Assembly (NCBI GenBank): GCA_902791885.1
Contig: CADAXO010000023.1
Span: 1 to 17,809 of the forward strand
Length of the DNA stretch: 17,809 nt
Source of the DNA: Oscillospiraceae bacterium
GTDB taxonomy: Bacteria > Bacillota_A > Clostridia > Saccharofermentanales > Saccharofermentanaceae
Direction: 5' to 3'
Each line of letters begins with the position of its first letter. Positions within the stretch are counted from its first letter, which is position 1. Under the pieces are notes generated by a model. It did not search any database. It was not told the DNA's origin and worked only from the letters and a program-made list of their open reading frames with translations. Below, piece by piece: positions 1 to 8,025 of the stretch. Both the position numbers and the translations under genes were made by a program.

Positions 1-1942
1 ATCTGCAGACGATCTTCTTCTGTACGAACTTGCCGTTATCGTCGAGCTCTTCGTTAGCCTGTGCGATGTTGTAGTTATCCTCTTCGTCAGCTGTCATGTA
101 GACAACGTCGGATGTAACGACACCGTTCTCCTTATCGTACTTTCTATAAGGAGTCTCGATGAAGCCGTACTTATTAACACGTGCGTATGTTGCAAGTGAA
201 GTGATAAGACCGATGTTAGGACCTTCAGGTGTCTCGATAGGACACATTCTTCCGTAGTGGGAAGAGTTAATGTCTCGAACTTCGAATGAAGCTCTGTCTC
301 TTGAAAGACCGCCGGGACCCAAAGCAGAAAGTCTTCTCTTGTGAGTAAGCTCAGCAAGAGGGTTGTTCTGGTCACCGAACTGTGAGAGCTGTGAAGAACC
401 GAAGAACTCACGGAAAGCTGCGCTCAAAGGTCTTGTGTTAACAAGCTGGGCAGCTGTGAGCTTATCAGACTCGTTCTCATCGATTGTGGACATTCTCTCA
501 CGGATGTTCTTCTCGAGTCTTGCCATACCCTGGCGCATCTGGTTCTGGAGAAGCTCACCGACGGATCTGATTCTTCTGTTACCGAGGTGGTCGATAACGT
601 CGATCGTACCGATACCGTGACGGAGTCCGATGTAATAAGAAACCATAGCGTAGATATCATCTACTACGAGGGATCTGGGCATGAGCTCGTTTCTTCTCTC
701 CTCGAGAGCATACTGAAGCTCAGAAGCATAATCCTTCTTGTCGTGGTTCTCTCTTATATCATCAATGATCTCGCGGAGAATGCTTACCCTTACGCGCTCA
801 TTGATAGGTGTGTTTGCAATATCAAAGTCCTTGATATCCTTTGCAGGGAAAGAAGCACGGATGAACTTGTCGCAGTTAACTCTTCCGTTACCTACAACGA
901 TAACAGACTTGTCCTCGTCAACCTCTTCCATGTCACCGACTTTTCTTACAGGGTGAACTGTTACTGCGTTGATGCCTGCATCCTCGATCTGTCTTGCAAG
1001 ATCTGTAGAGAACTTAACACCCTTCTTTGCAATAACCTCACCGTCGGATGTAACAACATCAGTAGCAGCGATGTGGCCGATGATACGGTCGGAAAGACCG
1101 AGCTTCTTATTAAGCTTATAGATACCGACTCTTGCAAGATCGTACTTTCTGGGATCGAAATAAAGACCGTTCAGGTGAGAACCTGCAACTTCTGCAGATG
1201 CGGGATCACCGGGACGAACCTTGGAATAGAACATAACGAGAGCATCTGCTCTTGTAAGGCATGTGTCCTTCTCCAATGTTGTACGGAGGCACTCTTCCTC
1301 ACCGAACATCTCGATGATCTGCTCGTTAGTCTCGAGGCCCAAAGCTCTTAAGAATGTAGTAAGAGGGAACTTACGTGTACGGTCGACACGGACGTTCATT
1401 ACGCCGTTCTCGTCTTCCTCAAGCTCGAGCCATGCTCCTCTGTTAGGAATGATCTGTGATGTATAAAGGATAGCATCTCTGTCCTTCTTACCCGCTTCGC
1501 GGCCGAAGTAGGCTCCGGGAGATCTTACGATCTGGGAGATGATAACTCTCTCAGCACCGTTGATAACGAATGTACCGTGATCCGTCATAATCGGGAAATC
1601 ACCGACATAAGCGTCCTGCTCTTTGCTCTCGCCTGTCTCTGTGTTACGGAGACGAAGCTTGATCTTCAAAGGAGCTGCGTAGTTGCTGTCCTTCTCATGA
1701 CAGTCATCCAGCTCACATACGGGATGTGTGGGATCAAATTCCTTACCGAGGAAATAGATCTCCCAAACGCCCTGGGAATCAGTAACCGGAGATACTTCCT
1801 GGAAAATCTGTGTAATTCCCTCATCGAGGAACCAGTTGTAAGAATCCTTCTGGATCTCGATAAGATTGGGGACTTCGATTACTTCGTTGATACGGGAATA
1901 GGACTTGCGCTCGGTCTTGCCCTGTTTGACGGTATGCACCAT
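1..1942 (-). CDS. rpoB: DNA-directed RNA polymerase beta subunit, N-terminal part (cut by window edge)
   Basis: This is the catalytic beta subunit of RNA polymerase. The first 647 residues, roughly half of a usual beta subunit, are visible and the frame is open to base 1. I read the frame directly on the minus strand. It contains an N-terminal SYSRINEVIEVPNLIEIQ stretch, SQIVRSPGAYF, the rifampicin-pocket segment SQLSQF-DQNNPLAELTHKRR followed by SALGPGGL, and HYGRMCPIETPEGPNIGLI. These are hallmark beta-subunit motifs, so the assignment is not in doubt. The ATG at 1942 is preceded by AGAGGTGA (1950-1957) seven bases upstream, which fixes the start. Residue 523, equivalent to E. coli 515, is Gly instead of the usual Met; the neighbouring Gln513, Asp516, His526 and Ser531 equivalents are all kept. 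The gene has its own promoter and long leader and is preceded by a foldase-like gene, not by rplL. Confidence 0.98.
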   Translation of the reverse strand, partial: MVHTVKQGKTERKSYSRINEVIEVPNLIEIQKDSYNWFLDEGITQIFQEVSPVTDSQGVWEIYFLGKEFDPTHPVCELDDCHEKDSNYAAPLKIKLRLRNTETGESKEQDAYVGDFPIMTDHGTFVINGAERVIISQIVRSPGAYFGREAGKKDRDAILYTSQIIPNRGAWLELEEDENGVMNVRVDRTRKFPLTTFLRALGLETNEQIIEMFGEEECLRTTLEKDTCLTRADALVMFYSKVRPGDPASAEVAGSHLNGLYFDPRKYDLARVGIYKLNKKLGLSDRIIGHIAATDVVTSDGEVIAKKGVKFSTDLARQIEDAGINAVTVHPVRKVGDMEEVDEDKSVIVVGNGRVNCDKFIRASFPAKDIKDFDIANTPINERVRVSILREIIDDIRENHDKKDYASELQYALEERRNELMPRSLVVDDIYAMVSYYIGLRHGIGTIDVIDHLGNRRIRSVGELLQNQMRQGMARLEKNIRERMSTIDENESDKLTAAQLVNTRPLSAAFREFFGSSQLSQFGDQNNPLAELTHKRRLSALGPGGLSRDRASFEVRDINSSHYGRMCPIETPEGPNIGLITSLATYARVNKYGFIETPYRKYDKENGVVTSDVVYMTADEEDNYNIAQANEELDDNGKFVQKKIVCR

Positions 1943-2077
1943 TATCAAATCACCTCTTAATAATGCTTCAGATGCGCATCTGAGCGGCTTCTAACTGAAG
2001 AAACGGGCTTGTGCAAAGCACAAAAACCTGTTTCCGTCAAGTAAGAGGGCGTAATAACCCCCCACCCTATGACGCAT
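1943..2077 (-). promoter_or_regulatory. rpoB 5' leader RNA with hairpins and a possible alternative fold
   Basis: About 135 nt lie between the predicted transcription start (about 2077) and the rpoB ATG. In RNA sense there are three hairpins. Hairpin A (2046-2068) is a 6-bp stem with one G-U pair. Hairpin B (2000-2034) has a perfect 6-bp inner stem UUGUGC/GCACAA with a UUU loop (2009-2023) and an 8-position outer stem with one A-C mismatch. Hairpin C (1965-1985) is built on the palindrome TCAGATGCGCATCTGA at 1968-1983. Hairpin C ends about seven bases before the Shine-Dalgarno sequence. CUUCAG (1995-2000) can also pair with CUGAAG (1966-1971) in the 3' arm of hairpin C, so two mutually exclusive folds are possible. 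That it regulates is inference; I do not recognise a named leader family. Confidence 0.55.
1950..1957 (-). promoter_or_regulatory. rpoB Shine-Dalgarno sequence
   Basis: AGAGGTGA lies seven bases before the ATG at 1942. It supports this start and sits just 3' of leader hairpin C, so folding of the leader could affect its exposure. Confidence 0.8.
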
Positions 2078-2083
2078 TAAAAG

Positions 2084-2112
2084 ATTATACGCACGAGGTC
2101 AAGGGATGTCAA
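2084..2112 (-). promoter_or_regulatory. rpoB sigma-A promoter, perfect consensus
   Basis: On the minus strand, TTGACA (2107-2112) and TATAAT (2084-2089) are separated by exactly 17 bases, a 12 of 12 match to the vegetative sigma70/sigmaA consensus. Just upstream is an A/T-rich stretch (AAAAATCAAAAATCTTT, about 2116-2132) that resembles an UP element. The likely start is the A at 2077. A promoter of this strength fits a housekeeping transcript and suggests that rpoB is transcribed independently of the upstream gene. Confidence 0.9.
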
Positions 2113-2143
2113 CGCAAAGATTTTTGATTTTTGTGGACGCCTG

Positions 2144-3670
2144 TCAATTAGACAAAGTCTTGATAAGATCGTAAGCGATGAGATAAGTAGGATCGCCTGC
2201 AAGAATATCATTGGACCAGCTGTTTACATAACCTGTAACGAGCTGTGTTCTTGCTGTGTACATCCACTCGGGAACTACGTTCTCGAAGTAGTAAACAGTT
2301 ACATAAGAGCTGTCCTCTGAAGCGAGAACGAGCATGTCGCCGTGAACTCTTGCAGAATCGAAGAGCCAGTTGCCGAGTGTAACATCTCTGTCTGAAAGTA
2401 CATTAGTCTCGGAAGCTTCGTATCTGTCTGCAGTAGTACCGTCGTTATAACCTGCTGTGATGATCTCGGATACGGAATCGGAATTCGTCTTTACCTGATC
2501 GGAGAAAGCGAGCGAATCCATGGGAGTAGCAGCGATAGCCTGAGCGCGTGCCTGAACTTCAGCGAGACCTGCAGCAACACTCTCGGGTGTGGAATCAGCC
2601 TGGGAAGCTGCATCGTTATACATTGTGAGTGTTCTGTAAGTAACTGTAGGTGTGTCGTTTGTATATCTGCTCTCGAAAAGAACAGCATAAGCACCCATCT
2701 CTGTCTCGATTACAGTAGTGTCGCCTTCTACTCTTGCATCATCGAAAAGGTACTCTCCCAGTCCCTCTGTGATAGTGTCAGCAGAAGCATCTGTGTAGCC
2801 TGTTACGTGTGTGGGGTTGTTGTCCTCTGTAAATCCTGCGAGATCCGCAGTCTCCTGACCGATGATCTCAACAACTTCGCTTGCGAATGTATCCGCATCA
2901 GTAGCGTTGTCAGCTACGTGGTTAGCGTTCTCGACAGCCTCGGAAATATCGTATGTGCCATCTTCTGCAACTGTGCCTGCGAAGAAATAGTAGTCGAAGT
3001 CAACTCTCTGGTAAACAGTGGGGTTGGCATCGTATGCTGCATTGAGTTCTTCCTCAGATACTGTGAAGATAAACTGTCTTACATAGTTCTCGTACTCCTG
3101 TGTGAGGCACTGTCTCTCAAGACAGTTTCTCAGGATACGGAGGGACATGCCTCTTCCGTAAAGAGCCTCGAGGTACTGATCAACGGACTGGAAGCCGTAA
3201 AGTCTGGCAGTCTGCTCGACGGATTCGATGCTTAAGTCAGCATATCTTGCTGCACCGGAATGAGGGAGATAATCTCTGGACTCAGCCTCAAGGTTAACAA
3301 GAGTGCTGTTCATGAGCTCGCTTCCTGCCTGGTCGAGGAGCATCTGACGGTACGTCTGACCTGTAGTCTGATCGTAAACGGCATCGAGATCCATCTCGCC
3401 GTTGATGATTCCGTAGTTATAGTAAGAGCTGAGAACCTGATAGTAATGATAATTGGTCTCTGCAACAGAGATATTGTCGAGAGTCTGTGTAACGCCGTCA
3501 ACAGTTCTGACGATCTTAACACCTGTCAGTACCTTGTTAAGCAAACCGGAGATGTAGATGAACCATCCGATGATGATTACTGCGAAGAGTGCAACGATCG
3601 CAATAACGATCGCCTTGTTTCTCTTTGACGCCTTTATTCCGCTGTCTGCTCTCTTATCATTCTTAGCCAT
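2144..3670 (-). CDS. Membrane-anchored extracytoplasmic foldase-like protein (SurA/PrsA-like, degenerate parvulin)
   Basis: The predicted protein is 508 residues. A basic N-terminus (residues 1-19) is followed by one hydrophobic segment (about 20-44) with no lipobox, so it should be a signal-anchored protein with its bulk outside the membrane. Residues about 65-215 are helical and include an Asp-Gln-Tyr-Leu plus Tyr-Gly-x-Gly patch and a later SEEELNAAYD, as in SurA/trigger-factor-like N-terminal chaperone domains. Two related segments, residues about 305-335 and 433-463, share the pattern LFD-x-AR-x-x-GD followed by a Tyr/Val-rich strand; this resembles the end of parvulin (PpiC) domains. 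The same pattern occurs in the lipoprotein at 8297-9703, so the two are probably paralogues. The function as peptidyl-prolyl isomerase or holdase is inferred, and no complete parvulin active site was identified. It is a single-gene unit between a terminator and the rpoB promoter. The ribosome binding site is modest (AGGA just before the ATG). Confidence 0.75.
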   Translation of the reverse strand: MAKNDKRADSGIKASKRNKAIVIAIVALFAVIIIGWFIYISGLLNKVLTGVKIVRTVDGVTQTLDNISVAETNYHYYQVLSSYYNYGIINGEMDLDAVYDQTTGQTYRQMLLDQAGSELMNSTLVNLEAESRDYLPHSGAARYADLSIESVEQTARLYGFQSVDQYLEALYGRGMSLRILRNCLERQCLTQEYENYVRQFIFTVSEEELNAAYDANPTVYQRVDFDYYFFAGTVAEDGTYDISEAVENANHVADNATDADTFASEVVEIIGQETADLAGFTEDNNPTHVTGYTDASADTITEGLGEYLFDDARVEGDTTVIETEMGAYAVLFESRYTNDTPTVTYRTLTMYNDAASQADSTPESVAAGLAEVQARAQAIAATPMDSLAFSDQVKTNSDSVSEIITAGYNDGTTADRYEASETNVLSDRDVTLGNWLFDSARVHGDMLVLASEDSSYVTVYYFENVVPEWMYTARTQLVTGYVNSWSNDILAGDPTYLIAYDLIKTLSN

Positions 3671-3690
3671 AATGTCCTAGCCCGCCTTTA

Positions 3691-3719
3691 TCTATATATC
3701 TGTACAAAAATAATCTCAA
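3691..3719 (-). promoter_or_regulatory. Probable promoter of the foldase-like gene 2144-3670
   Basis: TTGAGA (3714-3719) is followed after 17 bases by TATAGA (3691-3696) inside a TATATA run. The -35 matches consensus at five of six positions and the -10 at four. It lies in the only intergenic gap upstream of this gene, just downstream of a terminator. Confidence 0.45.
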
Positions 3720-3729
3720 TTAAATTTGC

Positions 3730-3758
3730 AAAAAAGCAACGTAGATTATATTACGTTG
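3730..3758 (-). terminator. Intrinsic terminator after the CNNM-family gene
   Basis: In RNA sense, a perfect 7-bp stem CAACGUA/UACGUUG (3752-3758 with 3737-3743) with an 8-nt loop is followed by GC-poor sequence containing six consecutive U (3730-3735). The stem is AU-rich, so termination may be partial. It sits 18 bases after the stop codon at 3776. Confidence 0.6.
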
Positions 3759-3775
3759 ATTAAGCTATTGCAAAC

Positions 3776-5107
3776 TCATTCTGCCGAGGCCTTGCTCTCC
3801 TCTTCTTTATTCTCAGGTTCCGGCAACACATGAATAAGAACTCTGGATATCCATCTGTCCTCCACATGAAGCACTTTGATGGACAGATTCTTATATGTGA
3901 TTATCGGCTTCTCGCGCTCCTCGGGAACCCTGTCGAGGTTCTGGATAACGAGACCTGCGATCGTGTCATACTCATCCTCTTCAAACTCGATATCAAGAAG
4001 ATCCTCAAGGTCAGAAAGCGTTGTATCACCTGCAACGATAAGATCGCCGTTGGAAAGCTTGATGAGGTTCTGTCTTTCAACATCGTCGAACTCATCGGTG
4101 ATAGAACCTACGAGTTCCTCGATCATATCCTCGATCGTACAGATTCCCATCGTTCCGCCGTACTCATCGACGATAACCGCCATCTGAAGTCCGCCCTTCT
4201 TCATCTCAGCGAACAAAGAAGCGATCTTCCTTCCCTCATGAACAATGAGAGGGTCTCTTATGATCTCGGAAAGGTTAAATGTCTCCTCGTTAACACCGAG
4301 AAGATCCTTGATATGGAGGATACCTATAATATTATCTATAGTTCCGTTATAGACAGGAATTCTCGAATATCTCTCTTCAGCCGCTACCTTGATCGTATCC
4401 TTATATGTGGCGTTATCGGGGATCGCAACGATCTTCTTTCTGTGGGTCATTACCTCGGAGACCTCAGTATCGTTGAACTCGAAGACATTATCGATCATCT
4501 CCTTCTCGGTATCATCGATATTGCCGCTCTCGGATCCGACATCGACCATCATCCTGATCTCTTCTTCGGTAACCTGTCTGTCCTTATCGTTCGGATCGAT
4601 CTTGCACAGTCGGAGGATACCATTGGTGGATGCCGTCAAAAGCTTAACGAAAGGCTTCGTAACGATCCCGAATCCTCTGACGATACCGTAAGATCTGTAA
4701 GCCCATTTCTCGGGATTCTTCTGAGCTATCCTCTTCGGTACCAGTTCACCCAGTACAAGTGAGAAGTAAGAAAGAGCGATGGTAACGAGGATCGTAAATA
4801 CAGGCTCCGGCCATTTCATAACCCCCTCAGGGTCAATCATGATTACAAGCCTTCTCGTGAAGTTATTCGCAGCGAAAGCGGATGACAGGAATCCTGCGAG
4901 AGTAACGCCTACCTGAATAGTCGCGAGAAATGTACCCGGGTTGCTTAAGAATGTAAGCATACGGACGGCATTCTTATCGCCGTCCTCCGCCAGCTTCTTC
5001 ATCTTAGTGTCATTTAAGGATATGACCGCCATCTCGGTACCCGAGAAGAAAGCGTTCACCACTACGAAGAAGATTACTACCAGTGTGTCAAATATCAGGT
5101 CGTACAT
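3776..5107 (-). CDS. CNNM/CorB-CorC (HlyC) family membrane protein with paired CBS domains
   Basis: The predicted protein is 443 residues with the standard family layout. A DUF21/CNNM membrane domain spans about 1-170 with membrane segments near 4-24, 58-80, 102-122 and 138-160. It contains the family signatures NAFFSGTEMA (18-27) and GELVPKRIA (120-128). Two CBS domains follow (about 215-340), the second with VIVDEYGGTMGICTIEDMIEELVG. A CorC_HlyC C-terminal domain lies at about 350-430, and the tail is acidic. Characterised relatives are magnesium exporters or magnesium-linked regulators gated by nucleotide binding to the CBS pair, so Mg2+ transport is the best guess. The older label 'hemolysin' is not evidence of toxicity. 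The gene starts 14 bases after gatB, with no convincing Shine-Dalgarno. An in-frame TGA four codons upstream leaves this ATG as the first possible start. It is likely coupled to gatB translation and ends at the terminator 3730-3758. Confidence 0.93.
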   Translation of the reverse strand: MYDLIFDTLVVIFFVVVNAFFSGTEMAVISLNDTKMKKLAEDGDKNAVRMLTFLSNPGTFLATIQVGVTLAGFLSSAFAANNFTRRLVIMIDPEGVMKWPEPVFTILVTIALSYFSLVLGELVPKRIAQKNPEKWAYRSYGIVRGFGIVTKPFVKLLTASTNGILRLCKIDPNDKDRQVTEEEIRMMVDVGSESGNIDDTEKEMIDNVFEFNDTEVSEVMTHRKKIVAIPDNATYKDTIKVAAEERYSRIPVYNGTIDNIIGILHIKDLLGVNEETFNLSEIIRDPLIVHEGRKIASLFAEMKKGGLQMAVIVDEYGGTMGICTIEDMIEELVGSITDEFDDVERQNLIKLSNGDLIVAGDTTLSDLEDLLDIEFEEDEYDTIAGLVIQNLDRVPEEREKPIITYKNLSIKVLHVEDRWISRVLIHVLPEPENKEEESKASAE

Positions 5108-5121
5108 ATAAGATAATCACA

Positions 5122-6555
5122 TTACTCTGAAAGGAGCTTCTCCAGAAGATCCTTAACGGTCTTCGGATCGGCCTTACCGCGAAGTTCCCTCATGGACTGT
5201 CCGATCAGGAACTGGATATTCTTGGTATTGCCGGCCTTATATTCGTCGACAGCCTTGCCGTTCTCGGAGATGACCTTCCTTATTGCAGGCTCGATCGCAG
5301 AAGCATCGGATACCTGTGCAAGACCGTTCTTATCGGCATACTCCTCAGGATCTACATTCTCTTCGAATACTGCGGTGAGGATCTTCTTACCGCTCTTACG
5401 GTTGATCTTGCCGTCATTGACCATCTTGATGACCGTTCCGAGCTTGTCACCGTCGAACTCCTTGTCCTCAGGCGTTACACCCTCATCCTTATAAAGCTTA
5501 AGAAGGTCCGTAAGGATCCAGTTCGCAGCATCCTTGTAGTTGCCGCACTTGGCGCCTGCCGTCTCAAATACTTTAACAACCGTTACGTTGCCGGTGATGA
5601 TATCGGCATCGTAATCAGTAAGACCCAACTCGCTTACGTAACGCTCACGCTTGGCATCCGCAAACTCAGGCAGAGCAGCCTTTACGCTGTTAAGATACTC
5701 CTCAGAGATCGATACGGGCATGAGGTCGGGATCGGGGAAATACTTATAATCCTGAGCATCCTCCTTGGATCTCATCGCATATGTGTATTCCTTCTCGTCG
5801 TCCCATCTTCTGGTCTCCTGGACAACCTTTCCGCCGCCCTCGATAAGGTCGATCTGGCGCTCGCACTCGTACTCGATGGCGCGCTCGATAGCCTTAAAGG
5901 AAGCGATATTCTTCATCTCGGTCCTGGTTCCGAACTCAGCCTGGCCTCTGGGTCTTACAGAGAGGTTAACATCGGCTCTCATGGAACCTTCCTGCATCTT
6001 ACAGTCGGATACACCAAGGTACTGCATCGTATCCTTGATCTTCGTAAGATAAGCGATTACTTCCTCGGCTGATCTGAAGTCAGGCTCGGATACGATCTCG
6101 AGAAGAGGAACGCCGCAGCGGTTGAAGTCTACGCATGTCATTCCGGTCTCTTCGTCATGTACGAGCTTTCCTGCATCCTCCTCCATGTGGATCTCGTGGA
6201 TGCCGATGGACTTCATGCCGGCACTTGTCTTGATATCGACATGACCGTTCCTGCAGATAGGCAGGTAAAGCTGTGATATCTGATATGCCTTCGGAAGGTC
6301 GGGATAGAAATAGTTCTTTCTGTCGAACTTGTTGTTTCTTGTTATCTCACAATTAAGTGCAAGTCCGGTCTTAACGGCGAACTCGACTACTTTCTTGTTA
6401 AGGGTAGGAAGTGTACCCGGCATACCCGAGCATACTTCGCATACATGTGTATTGGGAGCTCCTCCGAACTTGGTGGAGCATCCGCAGAATATCTTGGATT
6501 CGGTCGAGAGCTCGCAATGAACTTCAAGACCTATGACCATCTCATAATCTTTCAT
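5122..6555 (-). CDS. gatB: Asp-tRNA(Asn)/Glu-tRNA(Gln) amidotransferase subunit B
   Basis: GatB is the tRNA-binding and kinase subunit of GatCAB. It phosphorylates Glu or Asp mischarged on tRNA(Gln) or tRNA(Asn), and then amidation follows with ammonia channelled from GatA. The protein is 477 residues, normal for the family. It begins MKDYEMVIGLEVHCEL and has the zinc site Cys24-x-Cys26 and Cys39-x-x-Cys42, then GMPGTLPTLN and FYPDLPKAYQISQ. The C-terminal part (about 330-477) matches the helical and YqeY-like tail and ends IGQSMRELRGKADP. The start overlaps the gatA stop by ATGA (6552-6555). AAGGAGG seven bases upstream, within gatA, gives a strong ribosome binding site. All zinc cysteines are intact. 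Confidence 0.97.
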   Translation of the reverse strand: MKDYEMVIGLEVHCELSTESKIFCGCSTKFGGAPNTHVCEVCSGMPGTLPTLNKKVVEFAVKTGLALNCEITRNNKFDRKNYFYPDLPKAYQISQLYLPICRNGHVDIKTSAGMKSIGIHEIHMEEDAGKLVHDEETGMTCVDFNRCGVPLLEIVSEPDFRSAEEVIAYLTKIKDTMQYLGVSDCKMQEGSMRADVNLSVRPRGQAEFGTRTEMKNIASFKAIERAIEYECERQIDLIEGGGKVVQETRRWDDEKEYTYAMRSKEDAQDYKYFPDPDLMPVSISEEYLNSVKAALPEFADAKRERYVSELGLTDYDADIITGNVTVVKVFETAGAKCGNYKDAANWILTDLLKLYKDEGVTPEDKEFDGDKLGTVIKMVNDGKINRKSGKKILTAVFEENVDPEEYADKNGLAQVSDASAIEPAIRKVISENGKAVDEYKAGNTKNIQFLIGQSMRELRGKADPKTVKDLLEKLLSE

Positions 6556-8009
6556 TGCTTTGCCTCCTTGCTCATTGTCTCATAAGCATATGTGAATCCC
6601 ATGAGCGTCTGCTCATCGAAGTGCTTTCCTATGATCTGCATACCTACGGGAAGTCCGTCTGAAGTAAATCCGCAGGGAACCGATATAGCGGGAACACCTA
6701 CGATATTGATAAGTACCGTGCAGATATCGCCCAGGTACATCTTCAGAGGATCCGAGAGGCTCTCGCCTGCCTTAAGTGCGGCTGTAGGAGCAACGGGACC
6801 GATGACGACATCGTACTTTTCGAAAGCTTCATCGAAGGCCTTCTTGATGAGAGCCTTAGCCTGAAGAGCCTTGTTGTAGTAAGCATCGTAGTAGCCCGAA
6901 GACAGAACGAAGTTTCCGAGCATGATCCTTCTTTTAACCTCCATGCCGAAGCCTTCACTTCTGGACCTTATGTAAAGCTCCATAAGATCGTCGACATCCT
7001 CGGGAGCGTAGCCGTACTTGATACCGTCATATCTTGAAAGGTTCGAGCACGCCTCTGCGCAGCATATGATGTAGTAAGTCGGGATAGCGTAGTCCATTAT
7101 GGGCATGGGGAAAGTCTCGACGGAAGCTCCCGCCTCCTCGAAAAGCTTTACCGCAGCCATTACACGTTCTCTTACATCCTCATCCATTCCCTCAGCGAAA
7201 TACTGCTCGGGAAGACCGATCTTCTTGCCCTTAAGGTCAAAGTTCTTTACAGCTTCAAGATCTATCTTGGAAGACTCGGCGGAAGACTGGTCCTTCTCGT
7301 CCTGACCGCTTATAACATTAAGCATATAAGCTACATCGAGGGCATCTCTTCCCATAGGACCGATCTGGTCAAGGGAGGAACCGAAGGCAACGAGGCCGTA
7401 ACGGGACACCTTGCCGTATGTGGGCTTAAGTCCCGTGATTCCGCAGAATGAAGCAGGCTGTCTTATGGATCCGCCCGTATCTGAACCTAATGCAATAGGA
7501 GCAAGCTTAGCTGCGATGCAGGCAGCAGATCCGCCGGAAGAACCGCCCGGAACCCTGTTCTCACCCCAGGGGTTGACCGTAGGTCCGAAGTAACTTGTCT
7601 CGGTCGTTGAACCCATGGCGAACTCGTCCATGTTGGTCTTGCCGAGGATTACCATTCCCTCTTCCTTGAGTTTTCTTACAGCAGTCGCATCGTAAGGGGG
7701 AATAAAGTTGTGAAGCATCTTGGATCCGCATGTGGTGAGGATCTTATCAGTGCACATATTGTCCTTAACAGCCACGGGAACACCTGCGAAGTCTCCCGTA
7801 AGCTCGCCCGAAGCAATCTTCGCGTCAATCTCTTCCGCATCCTTCAGGGCATCTTCCTTACGGACAGTTATATAAGAATTATATTTACCGTCCAGTTCTT
7901 CGATCGCATCGAGATAAGCCTTTGTGGCTTCAACCGATGTGGTCTTCTTCTCTTTGATCGCTTTACCGAGTTCAAGTGCGGAAAGCTTAATTATCTCTTT
8001 CGAATCCAT
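6552..8009 (-). CDS. gatA: Asp-tRNA(Asn)/Glu-tRNA(Gln) amidotransferase subunit A
   Basis: GatA is the glutaminase subunit that releases ammonia for transamidation. The protein is 485 residues from the chosen start. The amidase-signature catalytic triad is present: Lys82 (VAVKDN), cis-Ser157 (in GGSSGGS) and nucleophile Ser181 (in GSDTGGSIRQP). The spacings of 75 and 24 residues are those of known GatA proteins. The open frame extends upstream to 8078, which would add 23 residues and run through the end of gatC. I reject that extension because the ATG at 8009 (MDSKEIIKL) begins where family members begin and has AGAGAGG (8015-8021) five bases upstream. The gene starts 16 bases after the gatC stop and overlaps gatB by four bases, so the C-A-B order is a single translational unit. 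Confidence 0.97.
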   Translation of the reverse strand: MDSKEIIKLSALELGKAIKEKKTTSVEATKAYLDAIEELDGKYNSYITVRKEDALKDAEEIDAKIASGELTGDFAGVPVAVKDNMCTDKILTTCGSKMLHNFIPPYDATAVRKLKEEGMVILGKTNMDEFAMGSTTETSYFGPTVNPWGENRVPGGSSGGSAACIAAKLAPIALGSDTGGSIRQPASFCGITGLKPTYGKVSRYGLVAFGSSLDQIGPMGRDALDVAYMLNVISGQDEKDQSSAESSKIDLEAVKNFDLKGKKIGLPEQYFAEGMDEDVRERVMAAVKLFEEAGASVETFPMPIMDYAIPTYYIICCAEACSNLSRYDGIKYGYAPEDVDDLMELYIRSRSEGFGMEVKRRIMLGNFVLSSGYYDAYYNKALQAKALIKKAFDEAFEKYDVVIGPVAPTAALKAGESLSDPLKMYLGDICTVLINIVGVPAISVPCGFTSDGLPVGMQIIGKHFDEQTLMGFTYAYETMSKEAKQ

Positions 8010-8014
8010 GTTTT

Positions 8015-8021
8015 CCTCTCT
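8015..8021 (-). promoter_or_regulatory. Shine-Dalgarno that decides the gatA start
   Basis: AGAGAGG lies five bases before the ATG at 8009. No comparable site precedes the upstream in-frame ATG at 8078. Confidence 0.7.
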
Positions 8022-8025
8022 TAAC

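Noticed and set aside
587..1351. Plus-strand open frame of 254 codons
   Set aside because: It is antisense to rpoB, which is unambiguous by motif; the translation is Ser/Leu/Val/Cys-rich without domain features.
2113..2143. Intrinsic terminator after the foldase-like gene 2144-3670
   Set aside because: The sequence has A/T runs but no stable GC stem before a U tract in the sense direction, so I could not support one; read-through into rpoB remains possible.
3830..4762. Plus-strand open frame of 310 codons
   Set aside because: It lies wholly antisense to the well-supported CNNM/CorC gene and shows no recognisable domain; the frame is open only because of the codon bias of the opposite strand.
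3776..5107. Haemolysin toxin
   Set aside because: The name comes from old TlyC/HlyC annotation; the DUF21-CBS-CorC layout points to a magnesium-related membrane protein.
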